Shown one piece after another: positions 1 to 7,417 of a stretch of 12,021 nucleotides of DNA. The position numbers and the translations under genes are program-made. Within the stretch, counting starts at the first letter, position 1; the number at the start of each line of letters is the position of its first letter. The stretch comes from an uncultured Asticcacaulis sp. (GTDB lineage: Bacteria; Pseudomonadota; Alphaproteobacteria; Caulobacterales; Caulobacteraceae), in assembly GCA_946480525.1 (NCBI GenBank), contig CAMLLA010000091.1, positions 1-12,021 on the forward strand, in the 5' to 3' direction. The notes beneath the pieces are model-generated. The model saw only the letters and a program-made list of their open reading frames with translations, searched no databases and was not told the origin of the DNA.

Positions 1-27
1 GCTATACTTTCGCTGGCGCCAAACCCG

Positions 28-90
28 CGTAAACGGGGAAGGAAGATATTGAATCAGCTTACTTAATTCCTTCCCCGTTTACGGGGAAGG
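28..90. repeat. Large intergenic inverted repeat with nested hairpin
   Basis: A perfect 17-bp inverted repeat has arms at 28-44 and 67-83 around a 22-nt AT-rich loop. The right arm also lies inside a second palindrome, 69-78 pairing with 81-90 (10 bp, TT loop). The sequence after it (91-125, with GTGGCAGCGAG and GCTGACGGAAGGGGG) resembles the C-rich/G-rich intergenic palindromes I recall from alphaproteobacterial genomes, so the whole of about 28-125 may be one dispersed element with a truncated opposite copy beside it. It lies just 3' of the symporter stop codon. On the minus strand the 69-90 hairpin could act as a weak terminator or mRNA-end stabiliser, but no strong U tract follows. The repeat is seen directly; membership of a family is recall. 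Confidence 0.75.
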
Positions 91-142
91 TGGCAGCGAG
101 CCTTGGCGAAGCTGACGGAAGGGGGCCTTTCTTTCGCCTTGC

Positions 143-2068
143 TCAGCCCTTTACCGGACTATCATCCGGCTCATCACGCAAACGGTCCCACCAGCTGAAC
201 TTGAGCACCAGGGTACAGGCAACGGCGAGCCCCGCCGTCAGCCAGAACTTGTCCATCGCCTGAATGACCAGGAAGATGGCCGAGGCCGTAAGCGCGGTCT
301 GCCAGACGATACCGATCAGCACATTGACCATGTCGATGGCAAAGTTGCGGTTAGGCTGAACCTCAGGCGCATCTTCGCGCACCGCCTTCAACACCGGACC
401 CCAAAACCCCCACGGCCGCGTCTTGATGTAGAACTCCTTCAGCGTTGCCATATCGGTCGGCTTGGTGATCAAAGAGCCGACGACCGCGACCGCCAGACAG
501 GCCAGGAACAGCCAAGGGAAGGCGGCAAGTCCGTCGATACCAGCACCCGTCACAGGATCCTTCCAGATCGCCATGCCCATGGCCGCAACGACGCCCAGGG
601 CCATCGAGGCAGCATAACCTGTGCCGTTCAAGCGCCACCAGTACCATTTGACGACATTGGCGACCGTATAGCCACCATAGAGGCCGGTCGTGATCCAGGT
701 AATGACTTCGTTGATCGAGTTCAGCTGCCAGCCGATAAAGGCGGCAATGACGGCAAACAGGAATGAGGTCAGGTAGCTCAGGCGCACCAGCGTCTTCTGG
801 TCGGCATCGGGGCGGAAATACTTGCGGTAAATGTCGTTGACGACATAGGCCGGCGCTGCGTTCAGCGACGCCGAATAGGTTGCCATGAAGGCCGACAGCA
901 GACCGGCCAGCGCGATACCCAGCAGCCCCGGCGGCATGAATTCGTGCACAACCCACGGCAGGATGGCGTCGAAGTCGCCCGAGAAGGGTTTGCCGGCGGC
1001 GACCGCGTCGGCCTGAAGCTGCGTCCAGTAGGGCCCGATGAAGACCAGGGCCAGGACGGCCATGCCTGCGATCATCAGGTAGCGCGGAAACAAAAGGACG
1101 AGATTAACGAAGCCCGAGATCTTGGCAGCTTCTGTCGGCGATTTGGCCGAGAGGAGGCGTTGCATGTCGTAGTTGGGCGCCGGCCCCGCCATGGCCTTGA
1201 AGAAGCCCTGGAAAATCATAAGCCCCATGAAGATCGCGAATAAAGAATGGCCTTCGTTCTCGATCGTCTTGATGGCCGAGGTCGCCACCACCTTGTTTTC
1301 AGACTTTGCGGCGTCCGCCACGCCCTGCCAGTCGAGCCCCAGCGTCCAGCCGAAGCCGATTTCGTTCCAGCTCGGCGGCACAGCGGCCCTCAGCATCTCC
1401 GGCGTCACCAGGGTCATGGCCATCCACGCAATGGCGATACAGACGATAAGCTTGATGAAGAATTGCAGGATCTCGGTCATGACGACCGAATACATGCCGC
1501 CCTTGACCGAATAGACCGTCGTTAGCCCAACGACGATCAGGCCATAGATCTTGTCGTTGATAAGCGGATCGGCCGAGAACTGCCACGGGCTGAACTCCGC
1601 CGCCAGCTTGCCGATGCCCAAAAAGCCAAAGGCCAGCATGCCGACGACCATGATCAGCGCGAAGACGACGTTGATCAGGTGCGAGGCCCGGGCCCCCAGC
1701 CCGTCGCCAAAGCGGAAGGTGATCCATTCGGCGCCGGTCAGCTTGCCCGAACGCCTGAGCCAGATGGCGAGAAACACCATCAGGAAGATCTGGTTGAACA
1801 CCGGCCACAGCCACGGGATGAAGACCGACTTCAGGCCATAGACGACGAGTAACCCCACCATCCACATGGTGCCGCCGACGTCGAACATCCCCGATGCATT
1901 GGACAGGCCCAGCACCCACCAGGGCAGCTTGTTGCCAGCCAGGAAGTAGTTGGACAGGTTGCCCGAGGACAGCTTGGCCACCCAAAAGCCGAGCGCAATG
2001 GTCACCAGGATATAGCCGGCAACTATGGCCAGATCGATCGGCGCTAATCCAATAACTGGCTGCGTCAT
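143..2068 (-). CDS. Sodium:solute symporter (SSS/SGLT family), probable mannobiose or sugar importer
   Basis: A 641-residue inner-membrane protein rich in hydrophobic segments. It has the features of the solute:sodium symporter family: an N-terminal helix at about 10-30 followed by the S-x-YFLAG region (39-45), a Y-S-V-K-G-G-M-Y segment followed by TEILQF (186-203), and a Ser-rich helix LLSAFMATYSASLNA (390-404), the area that holds the second sodium site in vSGLT, followed by NDIYRKY. It would import a sugar with Na+. The substrate is inferred from context: a mannobiose epimerase and a mannosyl-glucose phosphorylase lie directly upstream, and a symporter of this kind accompanies the same two enzymes in the Bacteroides fragilis mannan locus. 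The ATG at 2068 follows GAGGGGAAACGCAC, a good ribosome-binding site. The gap to the epimerase is 41 bp. This is the last gene of the cluster before the inverted repeat. Family is firm, substrate tentative. Confidence 0.88.
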   Translation of the reverse strand: MTQPVIGLAPIDLAIVAGYILVTIALGFWVAKLSSGNLSNYFLAGNKLPWWVLGLSNASGMFDVGGTMWMVGLLVVYGLKSVFIPWLWPVFNQIFLMVFLAIWLRRSGKLTGAEWITFRFGDGLGARASHLINVVFALIMVVGMLAFGFLGIGKLAAEFSPWQFSADPLINDKIYGLIVVGLTTVYSVKGGMYSVVMTEILQFFIKLIVCIAIAWMAMTLVTPEMLRAAVPPSWNEIGFGWTLGLDWQGVADAAKSENKVVATSAIKTIENEGHSLFAIFMGLMIFQGFFKAMAGPAPNYDMQRLLSAKSPTEAAKISGFVNLVLLFPRYLMIAGMAVLALVFIGPYWTQLQADAVAAGKPFSGDFDAILPWVVHEFMPPGLLGIALAGLLSAFMATYSASLNAAPAYVVNDIYRKYFRPDADQKTLVRLSYLTSFLFAVIAAFIGWQLNSINEVITWITTGLYGGYTVANVVKWYWWRLNGTGYAASMALGVVAAMGMAIWKDPVTGAGIDGLAAFPWLFLACLAVAVVGSLITKPTDMATLKEFYIKTRPWGFWGPVLKAVREDAPEVQPNRNFAIDMVNVLIGIVWQTALTASAIFLVIQAMDKFWLTAGLAVACTLVLKFSWWDRLRDEPDDSPVKG

Positions 2069-2109
2069 GTGCGTTTCCCCTCACCCGATCTGATGCCGGG
2101 TGCTTGTTG

Positions 2110-3306
2110 TTAACTTCGCGCCCGGCCCAGGCGTTCGTCAAGTTCGATCATGGCCCGGCCATTGTGGTACGGACATTTCCACTGTCCGGCGCTGACCTGG
2201 GGCGGACGGCCAGCAGTCTTGGCGTACCATGTCCATTCGTCATGGCCACCGGCGCCGAACTGCGCTTTCAGCACACGCCACAGCTTTTCCGTCGCATCGA
2301 GATAGGCGCGGTTGCGTGTCAGTTCCCAGGCATTGACGAAGCCGACCATGGCTTCGGCCTGTCCCCACCATTCGCCGGCGGGATCGAGGCGGCCGTTGAA
2401 ATCCTGCTCGTAGGCGATGCTGCCATCCAGCATGACGCCGCCTTTCAGCGTCGCCTCGGCCAAGCCGATGACCAGAGGCTTGACCCGCGCCGTCAGCGCC
2501 GGTTCGCCAAGGACGATCGCCGCTTCCCACATCAACCAGCTGGCTTCGATGTCGTGGCCATAGCTGACAGCGTGGGTCCGGTCGGTCCAGTCGAGATCGT
2601 AGAACAGGCGCAGGTGATGGCTTTGGGGATCGACAAAGCGGTCAGCGAAGAGATCCAGCGCCCGATAGAGCGCCGCATGGCTCAGATCGTCGGGCGCGAC
2701 ATGATGCAAATGCGCATAGGCCTCGACGATATGGAGATGGGTGTTCATCGTCTTGGGCGCATCGACGTCCTTATCGGACAGGCGCGGATCGTCGAGAGGC
2801 AACCAGACGGCGCTCAGAGCCTCGATATAGCCGCCGTGGACCGGCTCCCAGAAGCGCTCCTCGATCTCACGCTGAAGCCGGCGCGCCATGGCCAGCGCAG
2901 CCGGATCATCGGTCACACGATAATATTCGGCAAAGGCGTAGACGCCGAAGGCCTGAGCATAGCCCTGCTTCTTGGCATCGATCACCTGACCTTTCGCATC
3001 AAGCAGCCAGTAGAGACCGCCATGGTCAGGATCGAGGAAGTGCCTGCGGATGTAGTTAGCCGTGCGATGGGCCAGCTCCAGTGCTTCGGACGAGTCGAGA
3101 TAACTGGCCATGGCGCTGAAGAACCACAGCATCCGCGTATAGAGGATGACGGCGCGCGGCGCGTTCTTCACCGGCGTTCCGTCGGCGCCGACCTCACCCC
3201 AGAAGCCATCTTTGTCATCGGGCATGTGGGTCTGCCACCAGTTCAGGATGGCGCGCGCCTCCTGACGGGCCGCCTGCTGCAGGCTGACGACCAGGGTGTC
3301 GGCCAT
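2110..3306 (-). CDS. AGE-family cellobiose/mannobiose 2-epimerase
   Basis: Predicted to interconvert the reducing-end glucose and mannose of beta-1,4-disaccharides in the cytoplasm, here turning mannobiose into 4-O-mannosyl-glucose. About 398 residues, the usual length for an (alpha/alpha)6-barrel cellobiose 2-epimerase. Using a numbering one residue longer, from a TTG at 3309, the family motifs are K-T-M-N-T-H-L-H (186-193), S-Y-G-H-D-I-E-A-S-W (249-258), E-W-W-G-Q-A-E-A (313-320) and K-C-P-Y-H-N-G-R (378-385). Their histidines (H191/H193, H252, H382) correspond to the His cluster of characterised enzymes. I prefer the ATG at 3306 to the TTG, because it overlaps the GH130 stop by one base (TGATG), a typical translationally coupled junction. 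N-acylglucosamine 2-epimerase is the broader family name, but the motif set favours the disaccharide branch. Confidence 0.88.
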   Translation of the reverse strand: MADTLVVSLQQAARQEARAILNWWQTHMPDDKDGFWGEVGADGTPVKNAPRAVILYTRMLWFFSAMASYLDSSEALELAHRTANYIRRHFLDPDHGGLYWLLDAKGQVIDAKKQGYAQAFGVYAFAEYYRVTDDPAALAMARRLQREIEERFWEPVHGGYIEALSAVWLPLDDPRLSDKDVDAPKTMNTHLHIVEAYAHLHHVAPDDLSHAALYRALDLFADRFVDPQSHHLRLFYDLDWTDRTHAVSYGHDIEASWLMWEAAIVLGEPALTARVKPLVIGLAEATLKGGVMLDGSIAYEQDFNGRLDPAGEWWGQAEAMVGFVNAWELTRNRAYLDATEKLWRVLKAQFGAGGHDEWTWYAKTAGRPPQVSAGQWKCPYHNGRAMIELDERLGRARS

Positions 3307-4502
3307 CAACCGGAACCTTTCGCAAACGCCTCGTTGCGGGCGATCAGGTCGATGCGCTGCTGGACGCAGGCGGCAGACGTCAACGGATCAGCCGGCGTGT
3401 TTCGGCAGTAGTCTATCAGCTGTGCGACGGTCGAGGTCGCCACATGCAGGCGCGTGTCGGACGAGGCGTAGTAGATGAAGACCTTGCCGTTATCCTCGAT
3501 CCAGCCATTGGCGAAGGTAACGTTGGACACGTCGCCCACCCGCTCCTCACCTTCCGGGGCGATGAAGTGGCCGCCAGGGGCATGTGTCACGACCCACGGC
3601 TTATTCAGGTCGGTCATGAACATGTAGAGGGTGTAACGCAGGCCCGCGGCTGTATTGCGCACGCCGTGGGCAAGATGCAGCCAGCCATCTGCCGTCTTGA
3701 TCGGCGCCGGGCCCTGGCCGTTCTTCACTTCCTTGATGGTGTGATAGGCCTTGTTGTCGACGATGGTTTCGCTGTCGATGACCGCGTTGGTCATGTCGTC
3801 GCACAGGCCCCAGCCGATGCCGCCGCCCGAACCGACGCTGATAAAGCCATCCTGCGGACGGGTATAGAGGGCGTACTTGCCGTCCCCATTCTTGTCTTTG
3901 ATGAATTCCGGATGCAGCACGACATTGCGCTGCTGGCCGGAGTTGGTCTTCAGGTCCGGCAGCCGTTCCCACGTGACAAGGTCCTTCGTGCGGGCGATGC
4001 CGCACTGTGCGACCGCCGCCGACAAGTCGTTAGGCTGGGCCAGATCCTTGCGCTCGGTACAGAACAGGCCGTAAATCCAGCCGTCCTCATGCTGCGTCAG
4101 GCGCATGTCATAGACATTGGTATCAGGCTCTTCAGCTTGCGGCAAAACCACCGGACGCGGCCAGAAGCGGAAATTGTCGACGCCATTCGGGCTTTCGGCG
4201 ATGGCGAAGAACGACTTGCGGTCATTGCCCTCGACGCGAACCACGACGATGTACTTGCCGTTCCAGAGCATGGCGCCGGCATTGAAGGTCGCGTTGACCC
4301 CCAGGCGTTCCATCATGAACGGGTTGGTTTCCGGGTTGAGATCGTAGCGCCATTCCAGCGGAACGTGGGCAGCGGTAACGACCGGGTTGCCATAGCGCCG
4401 GTATATGCCGTTGTCAGGGACGACAGGCACGTTCGGCTTTGCCAGCAGCGCGGCGTGTCCGGCCCTCAGGTCTGCCAGTCGATTAATGGCGTCGTAGCCC
4501 AT
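3306..4502 (-). CDS. GH130 4-O-beta-D-mannosyl-D-glucose phosphorylase
   Basis: Predicted to phosphorolyse mannosyl-glucose to alpha-mannose-1-phosphate and glucose, conserving bond energy. The sequence closely tracks GH130 subfamily 1 as I recall it from Bacteroides fragilis: E-T-N-P-F near the N-terminus, [70 protein letters not shown] and [10 protein letters not shown]. The Asp in VYDMRL is the catalytic acid of the family. A TTG at 4523 would add seven residues but has no ribosome-binding site. The ATG at 4502 follows GGGGAA at 9 nt, gives 398 residues and puts the catalytic Asp at 132, next to position 131 of the Bacteroides enzyme. The stop codon overlaps the epimerase start. No signal peptide is seen, so it is cytoplasmic. 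Confidence 0.93.
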   Translation of the reverse strand: MGYDAINRLADLRAGHAALLAKPNVPVVPDNGIYRRYGNPVVTAAHVPLEWRYDLNPETNPFMMERLGVNATFNAGAMLWNGKYIVVVRVEGNDRKSFFAIAESPNGVDNFRFWPRPVVLPQAEEPDTNVYDMRLTQHEDGWIYGLFCTERKDLAQPNDLSAAVAQCGIARTKDLVTWERLPDLKTNSGQQRNVVLHPEFIKDKNGDGKYALYTRPQDGFISVGSGGGIGWGLCDDMTNAVIDSETIVDNKAYHTIKEVKNGQGPAPIKTADGWLHLAHGVRNTAAGLRYTLYMFMTDLNKPWVVTHAPGGHFIAPEGEERVGDVSNVTFANGWIEDNGKVFIYYASSDTRLHVATSTVAQLIDYCRNTPADPLTSAACVQQRIDLIARNEAFAKGSG

Positions 4503-4587
4503 ACGTCGTCGTTCCCCGGCCAAACGGCACTTAAAACAATTTGATTTAATTAATCACTCTTTTGCAAGAGCGCATGGGATTTGTCAA
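4503..4587 (-). promoter_or_regulatory. Possible internal promoter and leader of the phosphorylase gene
   Basis: The 124-bp gap between the first glucokinase-like gene and the phosphorylase changes from GC-rich to AT-rich towards the phosphorylase. On the minus strand there is a perfect TTGACA at 4587-4582, then a small hairpin CTCTT-TTGC-AAGAG (4557-4570) and an AT-rich ATTAATTAAAT stretch. I see no -10 box at 16-18 nt from TTGACA, so the promoter is only a possibility. The hairpin lacks a U tract and could be an operator or leader structure. Confidence 0.3.
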
Positions 4588-4602
4588 GGCATCGCGCTGC
4601 CA

Positions 4603-4624
4603 GGGATGTCCCGGGCCGCGGCCC
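4603..4624. repeat. Two adjacent perfect palindromes after the glucokinase-like gene
   Basis: GGGATGTCCC (4603-4612) directly abuts GGGCCGCGGCCC (4613-4624), two bases from the stop codon of the upstream minus-strand gene. Both are perfect. No T run follows on the minus strand, so a classical intrinsic terminator is unlikely. A mRNA-stabilising or partially attenuating structure between the kinase-like genes and the phosphorylase is a reasonable guess. Confidence 0.5.
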
Positions 4625-4626
4625 CG

Positions 4627-5577
4627 TCAGTCGAACAGGGTCGCCAGTCCGACGATTTCCAGGTCGCGCGCCTGGGTTTGGTAGACAGGAATGTCCGCCA
4701 CGAAGTCTGTCAGACGGCCCTTGTCCGCATAGCGCTTACAGAAGACACCGCTGTCGAACAAATCCCCCAACAGATCCATCAGATCCCCGGTCAGGTAGAT
4801 TCCGCCGCGCGCACCGAGCATGAGCGCCACATCCGACGCCATGGCCGCCAGCCAGCCCGTGCACATGGCGATGGCTTCGAGGGCGAGCGCATCGCCGATA
4901 TTGGCCAGGGCAATGACTTCCTCGGGCGTATTGGCGAGGGTTTCGAGGCCATCGACCGTATTCAGGGCCTGGAACAGTTCGACCAGTCCCGTCATGGATA
5001 TGACGAACTCACGCGCCACATGACCGTGTTTGCCCTTGAGCACCTGGTAAACCTGCCACTCGCGCTCCGTGGTAACCGGCAGGTCAGAGTGTCCGCCCTC
5101 ACAGGGAATGGCGGCATAATTGCCGGTCCCGTCCGGCGCCAGCGCGGCCAGGCCCAGGCCATGGTGCGGACCGAGAACCGCCATGACCTGCTCTTCCAGT
5201 GGCGCGTCACCGCAAAGTTTCAGGCTTTCGTCCTTGCGCAGGCGCGGTATGGCGAGCGCTCGCGCGACGAAATTGTTGACCAGGTTAACGCGCTGGATCG
5301 ATAGCAGATGGCGAATGTCATCACGGCCAAGCGACAAGAGGCCTTTTTCCGGCAGCTGAATTGCCCCGTGCCGCTCCCAGCCGCGCGACGACAGGGCCGC
5401 GCCGATCAATTTGGGGCGGTCATGCGCAGCCAGGAAATCCAGCACGGCCTCGTCGAAATCCTTCTTGCCGGTGCATGAATAGAGGGTTGCATCGCTGGGA
5501 CGGCGGCCGGGCATACCCAGGGCCAGTTTCATGTACGAACCGAACGAGAAGTCACACAGCAGAATGTGGTCCGTCAT
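4627..5577 (-). CDS. Glucokinase-family (PF02685-type) protein with degenerate active site
   Basis: A 316-residue cytoplasmic protein that aligns along its length with E. coli Glk. The sugar-binding positions corresponding to Glu157, His160 and Glu187 are kept (E160 and H163 in C-E-G-G-H, E190 in V-A-R-E-F). The catalytic Asp100 position is Asn102 (V-N-L-V-N-N-F-V-A); I checked codon AAT at 5274-5272. The first phosphate loop, D-V-G-G-T-N in E. coli, reads D-F-S-F-G-S here. The second, G-A-G-T-G-L-G, is G-P-H-H-G-L-G, and the adenosine segment A-G-G has become L-T-G-D (262-265). It probably binds a hexose but is unlikely to be an efficient kinase; a sensor, a regulatory subunit or a scaffold is possible. 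The ATG at 5577 follows GGGAACGGCCA. It is a tandem paralogue of the next gene upstream, roughly half identical. Confidence 0.8.
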   Translation of the reverse strand: MTDHILLCDFSFGSYMKLALGMPGRRPSDATLYSCTGKKDFDEAVLDFLAAHDRPKLIGAALSSRGWERHGAIQLPEKGLLSLGRDDIRHLLSIQRVNLVNNFVARALAIPRLRKDESLKLCGDAPLEEQVMAVLGPHHGLGLAALAPDGTGNYAAIPCEGGHSDLPVTTEREWQVYQVLKGKHGHVAREFVISMTGLVELFQALNTVDGLETLANTPEEVIALANIGDALALEAIAMCTGWLAAMASDVALMLGARGGIYLTGDLMDLLGDLFDSGVFCKRYADKGRLTDFVADIPVYQTQARDLEIVGLATLFD

Positions 5578-5692
5578 TGGCCGTTCCCGGAAAGATCGGA
5601 AGAATTAGAAAGATGATTTGGTAAACAAAGGCGATCGGAAAGAAAAGCCCAATCTTTGCTGGATATAAGTTCCGGCCTGACAGGACTCGAAC
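5578..5692. other. Intergenic spacer between the two glucokinase-like genes
   Basis: A purine-rich 115-bp gap. GATCGGAA occurs twice as a direct repeat (5594-5601 and 5633-5640), each time followed by an A/G-rich stretch. I see no convincing terminator or promoter, so the two paralogues may share one transcript. A tRNA T-arm-like stretch at 5674-5693 is discussed in the findings. Confidence 0.4.
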
Positions 5693-6640
5693 CTAATCGA
5701 ACAGCGTCGCCAGCCCGATGACTTCCATGTCCGGCGCCAGCGTCCGGAAAACCGGAATGTCACGAACATAATCGCTCAGGCGTCCCTTGTCCTGATAGCG
5801 CGCGATGAAGGCATCGGTGTCAAACAGATCCCCGATCATGTCGAAATAGTCGCCTGTCAGATAGATGCCCCCACGCGACCCGGTAATCAGCGCGACATCC
5901 GACGCCATGACCGCCAGCCACCCCATGGACAGGCGCAGGACCTGAACGGCACGGTCGTCACCGGTCACGGCCCGCGCCACGACCTCTTCCGGCCCGGGGG
6001 TCGTAGAGTCGTCGCCATCACGCGCCGCCAGGGCGCACCAGATATCGACAAGGCCCGGGATCGAGATGACGCGTTCGCGCGACACGTGGCCATATTTGGC
6101 GGCCAGCCACTTATAGACGTCGTATTCAAGCTGATTGTCGACCGTCAGATCCGAGTGACCGCCTTCGCACGGCATGGCGGTATAACCACCCATACCGTCC
6201 GGAGCCAGGCTGGCCTGACCCAGACCACTGTGCGAATTGATCAGCGTGATGACCTGTTCGGCCATCTCTTCGCCGCCGCAGATCTTTACCCGCTCGTCCT
6301 GCCCCAGGCGTGGAATGGCCAGCGCCTTGGCGACGCAGTCATTCACCAGGTTCAACCGCTGGACGCCCAGGAATTCGCGCATGTCCGCACGTCCGACCTG
6401 AAACTTGTGGTTTGGCATAGCCATCACGCCATGCTGCTCCCACCCCCCGGCGGAAATGGCAGCGCCCTTTAGCGCCGGCTTGCCCTGGGCATCCAGAAAA
6501 TCGCTGATCGCGGTCTTGAAATCATCCAGACTGTCGCAAGTGTAATGGGTCGTCTCGTCCGGCCGCCCTCCCCGGGGCGCCAAAGCAAGCTTCATATAGA
6601 GGCCGTTGCTGATGTCGCTCAGCAGAACTTGGTCAGCCAT
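5693..6640 (-). CDS. Glucokinase-family (PF02685-type) protein, paralogue keeping the catalytic Asp
   Basis: 315 residues from the ATG at 6640; a second ATG at 6646 would add two. I prefer 6640 because AGG lies about 7 nt upstream and the start then aligns exactly with the paralogue (M-A-D-Q-V-L-L-S-D against M-T-D-H-I-L-L-C-D). Hexose-binding residues are intact: Asn100-Asp101 (codon GAC at 6340-6338) correspond to Asn99-Asp100 of E. coli Glk, E159 and H162 lie in C-E-G-G-H, and E189 is in S-R-E-R-V. The ATP phosphate loops are eroded: D-I-S-N-G-L for D-V-G-G-T-N, and N-S-H-S-G-L-G for G-A-G-T-G-L-G. The adenosine segment is L-T-G-D-Y. It could still phosphorylate the glucose released by the phosphorylase, perhaps with another phosphoryl donor, or it may only bind sugar. 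It is the first gene of the cluster, with a promoter-like sequence upstream. Confidence 0.82.
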   Translation of the reverse strand: MADQVLLSDISNGLYMKLALAPRGGRPDETTHYTCDSLDDFKTAISDFLDAQGKPALKGAAISAGGWEQHGVMAMPNHKFQVGRADMREFLGVQRLNLVNDCVAKALAIPRLGQDERVKICGGEEMAEQVITLINSHSGLGQASLAPDGMGGYTAMPCEGGHSDLTVDNQLEYDVYKWLAAKYGHVSRERVISIPGLVDIWCALAARDGDDSTTPGPEEVVARAVTGDDRAVQVLRLSMGWLAVMASDVALITGSRGGIYLTGDYFDMIGDLFDTDAFIARYQDKGRLSDYVRDIPVFRTLAPDMEVIGLATLFD

Positions 6641-6653
6641 TGCCATACCTGAT

Positions 6654-6662
6654 AAACCGTTT
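6654..6662. promoter_or_regulatory. LacI-type operator-like palindrome AAACCGTTT
   Basis: AAAC-C-GTTT is a short perfect dyad that resembles the core of LacI-family operators. It lies about where transcription would begin from the promoter proposed at 6669-6698, and 13 bp before the start of the first sugar gene, a position suited to repression. Nine bases occur often by chance, and no regulator gene is in the window. Confidence 0.3.
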
Positions 6663-6668
6663 CCCTAA

Positions 6669-6698
6669 TTTATATGTTTTGTTTTTGTTTAACTACAA
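6669..6698 (-). promoter_or_regulatory. Candidate promoter of the sugar-catabolic cluster
   Basis: On the minus strand, TTGTAG (6698-6693) and TATAAA (6674-6669) are separated by 18 bp inside a very AT-rich stretch (15 of 60 bases are G or C in 6661-6720). The start of transcription would fall near 6662, about 22 nt before the preferred ATG. The divergent trpF gene must have its own promoter in the same 126-bp region, but I could not resolve one. Confidence 0.4.
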
Positions 6699-6766
6699 AA
6701 GGTTAATTTTGGGTACTTGATATTTGCCGCGCGCCGGGCCAATGACCACGCCAGCAAGGGATTCAC

Positions 6767-7417
6767 ATGTTCGTACAGGCCAAAATCTGCGGTATTTCCT
6801 CAATCGCCACCGCCAGGACGGCGATCGCGGAAAGCGCTGTCTATCTGGGCTTCATACACTTTGCCAGAAGCCCGCGCCATATAGAATTGGCGGCAATGGC
6901 CGAGTTGATGCGGGCCATTCGCAATGACGGGGCCACACAAAAACTGGTCAGCGTCGTCGTCGATCCCGGCGATGCGATGATCGACGCCTTACGCGACAAC
7001 GTCAAACCCGATCTTATCCAGTTGCACGGCAAGGAAACGCCGGAGCGCGTCGCCTATGTCCGCCAGGCGATGGGCATACCGGTCATCAAGGCGCTCAGCG
7101 TCAGTGAAGCCGCTGACCTTGTGGCCGCGCAGACCTTTGATTCCGTGGCCGATTATCTGCTGTTCGACGCCAGACCGCCAAAGGACGCAACCCTGCCGGG
7201 CGGGCTTGGCCTCAGCTTCGACTGGACTCTTCTGCATGGCTATAATGGTAAAAAGCCATGGTTTCTGGCCGGTGGCCTGACACCGGACAATGTCGCCGAA
7301 GCGATCCGGATAAGTGGTGCGCGTCTCGTCGATGTCTCCTCCGGGGTTGAATCCGCGCCCGGCGTAAAGGACCCTAATCTGATTTCGGGCTTCCTTCGTA
7401 CTGTAAAAGCGCTATAA
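6767..7417 (+). CDS. trpF: Phosphoribosylanthranilate isomerase
   Basis: Catalyses the Amadori rearrangement of N-(5-phosphoribosyl)anthranilate to CdRP in tryptophan synthesis. 216 residues, a normal single-domain (beta/alpha)8 barrel. The catalytic Cys is C8 in A-K-I-C-G-I and the catalytic Asp is D134 in L-L-F-D-A-R-P. Q-L-H-G (85-88), A-G-G-L-T-P-D-N-V (168-176) and V-D-V-S-S-G-V-E (188-195, phosphate binding) are all present. The ATG at 6767 follows AAGGGATTCAC, a good ribosome-binding site. It is the first gene of the trp cluster, divergent from the sugar genes. The trpFBA order is known from Caulobacter crescentus. Confidence 0.97.
   Translation: MFVQAKICGISSIATARTAIAESAVYLGFIHFARSPRHIELAAMAELMRAIRNDGATQKLVSVVVDPGDAMIDALRDNVKPDLIQLHGKETPERVAYVRQAMGIPVIKALSVSEAADLVAAQTFDSVADYLLFDARPPKDATLPGGLGLSFDWTLLHGYNGKKPWFLAGGLTPDNVAEAIRISGARLVDVSSGVESAPGVKDPNLISGFLRTVKAL

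Noticed and set aside
28..90. CRISPR array
   Set aside because: Only two inverted arms, no regularly spaced direct repeats.
2104..3411. Long plus-strand open frame (435 codons) opposite the epimerase
   Set aside because: It is antisense to a gene with clear family motifs; long antisense frames are common at this GC and no known domain is visible in it.
4503..4523. TTG start adding seven residues to the phosphorylase
   Set aside because: No ribosome-binding site; the downstream ATG has one and matches the family N-terminus.
3444..4544. Plus-strand open frame (366 codons) opposite the phosphorylase
   Set aside because: Shadow of the GH130 gene, no recognisable motif.
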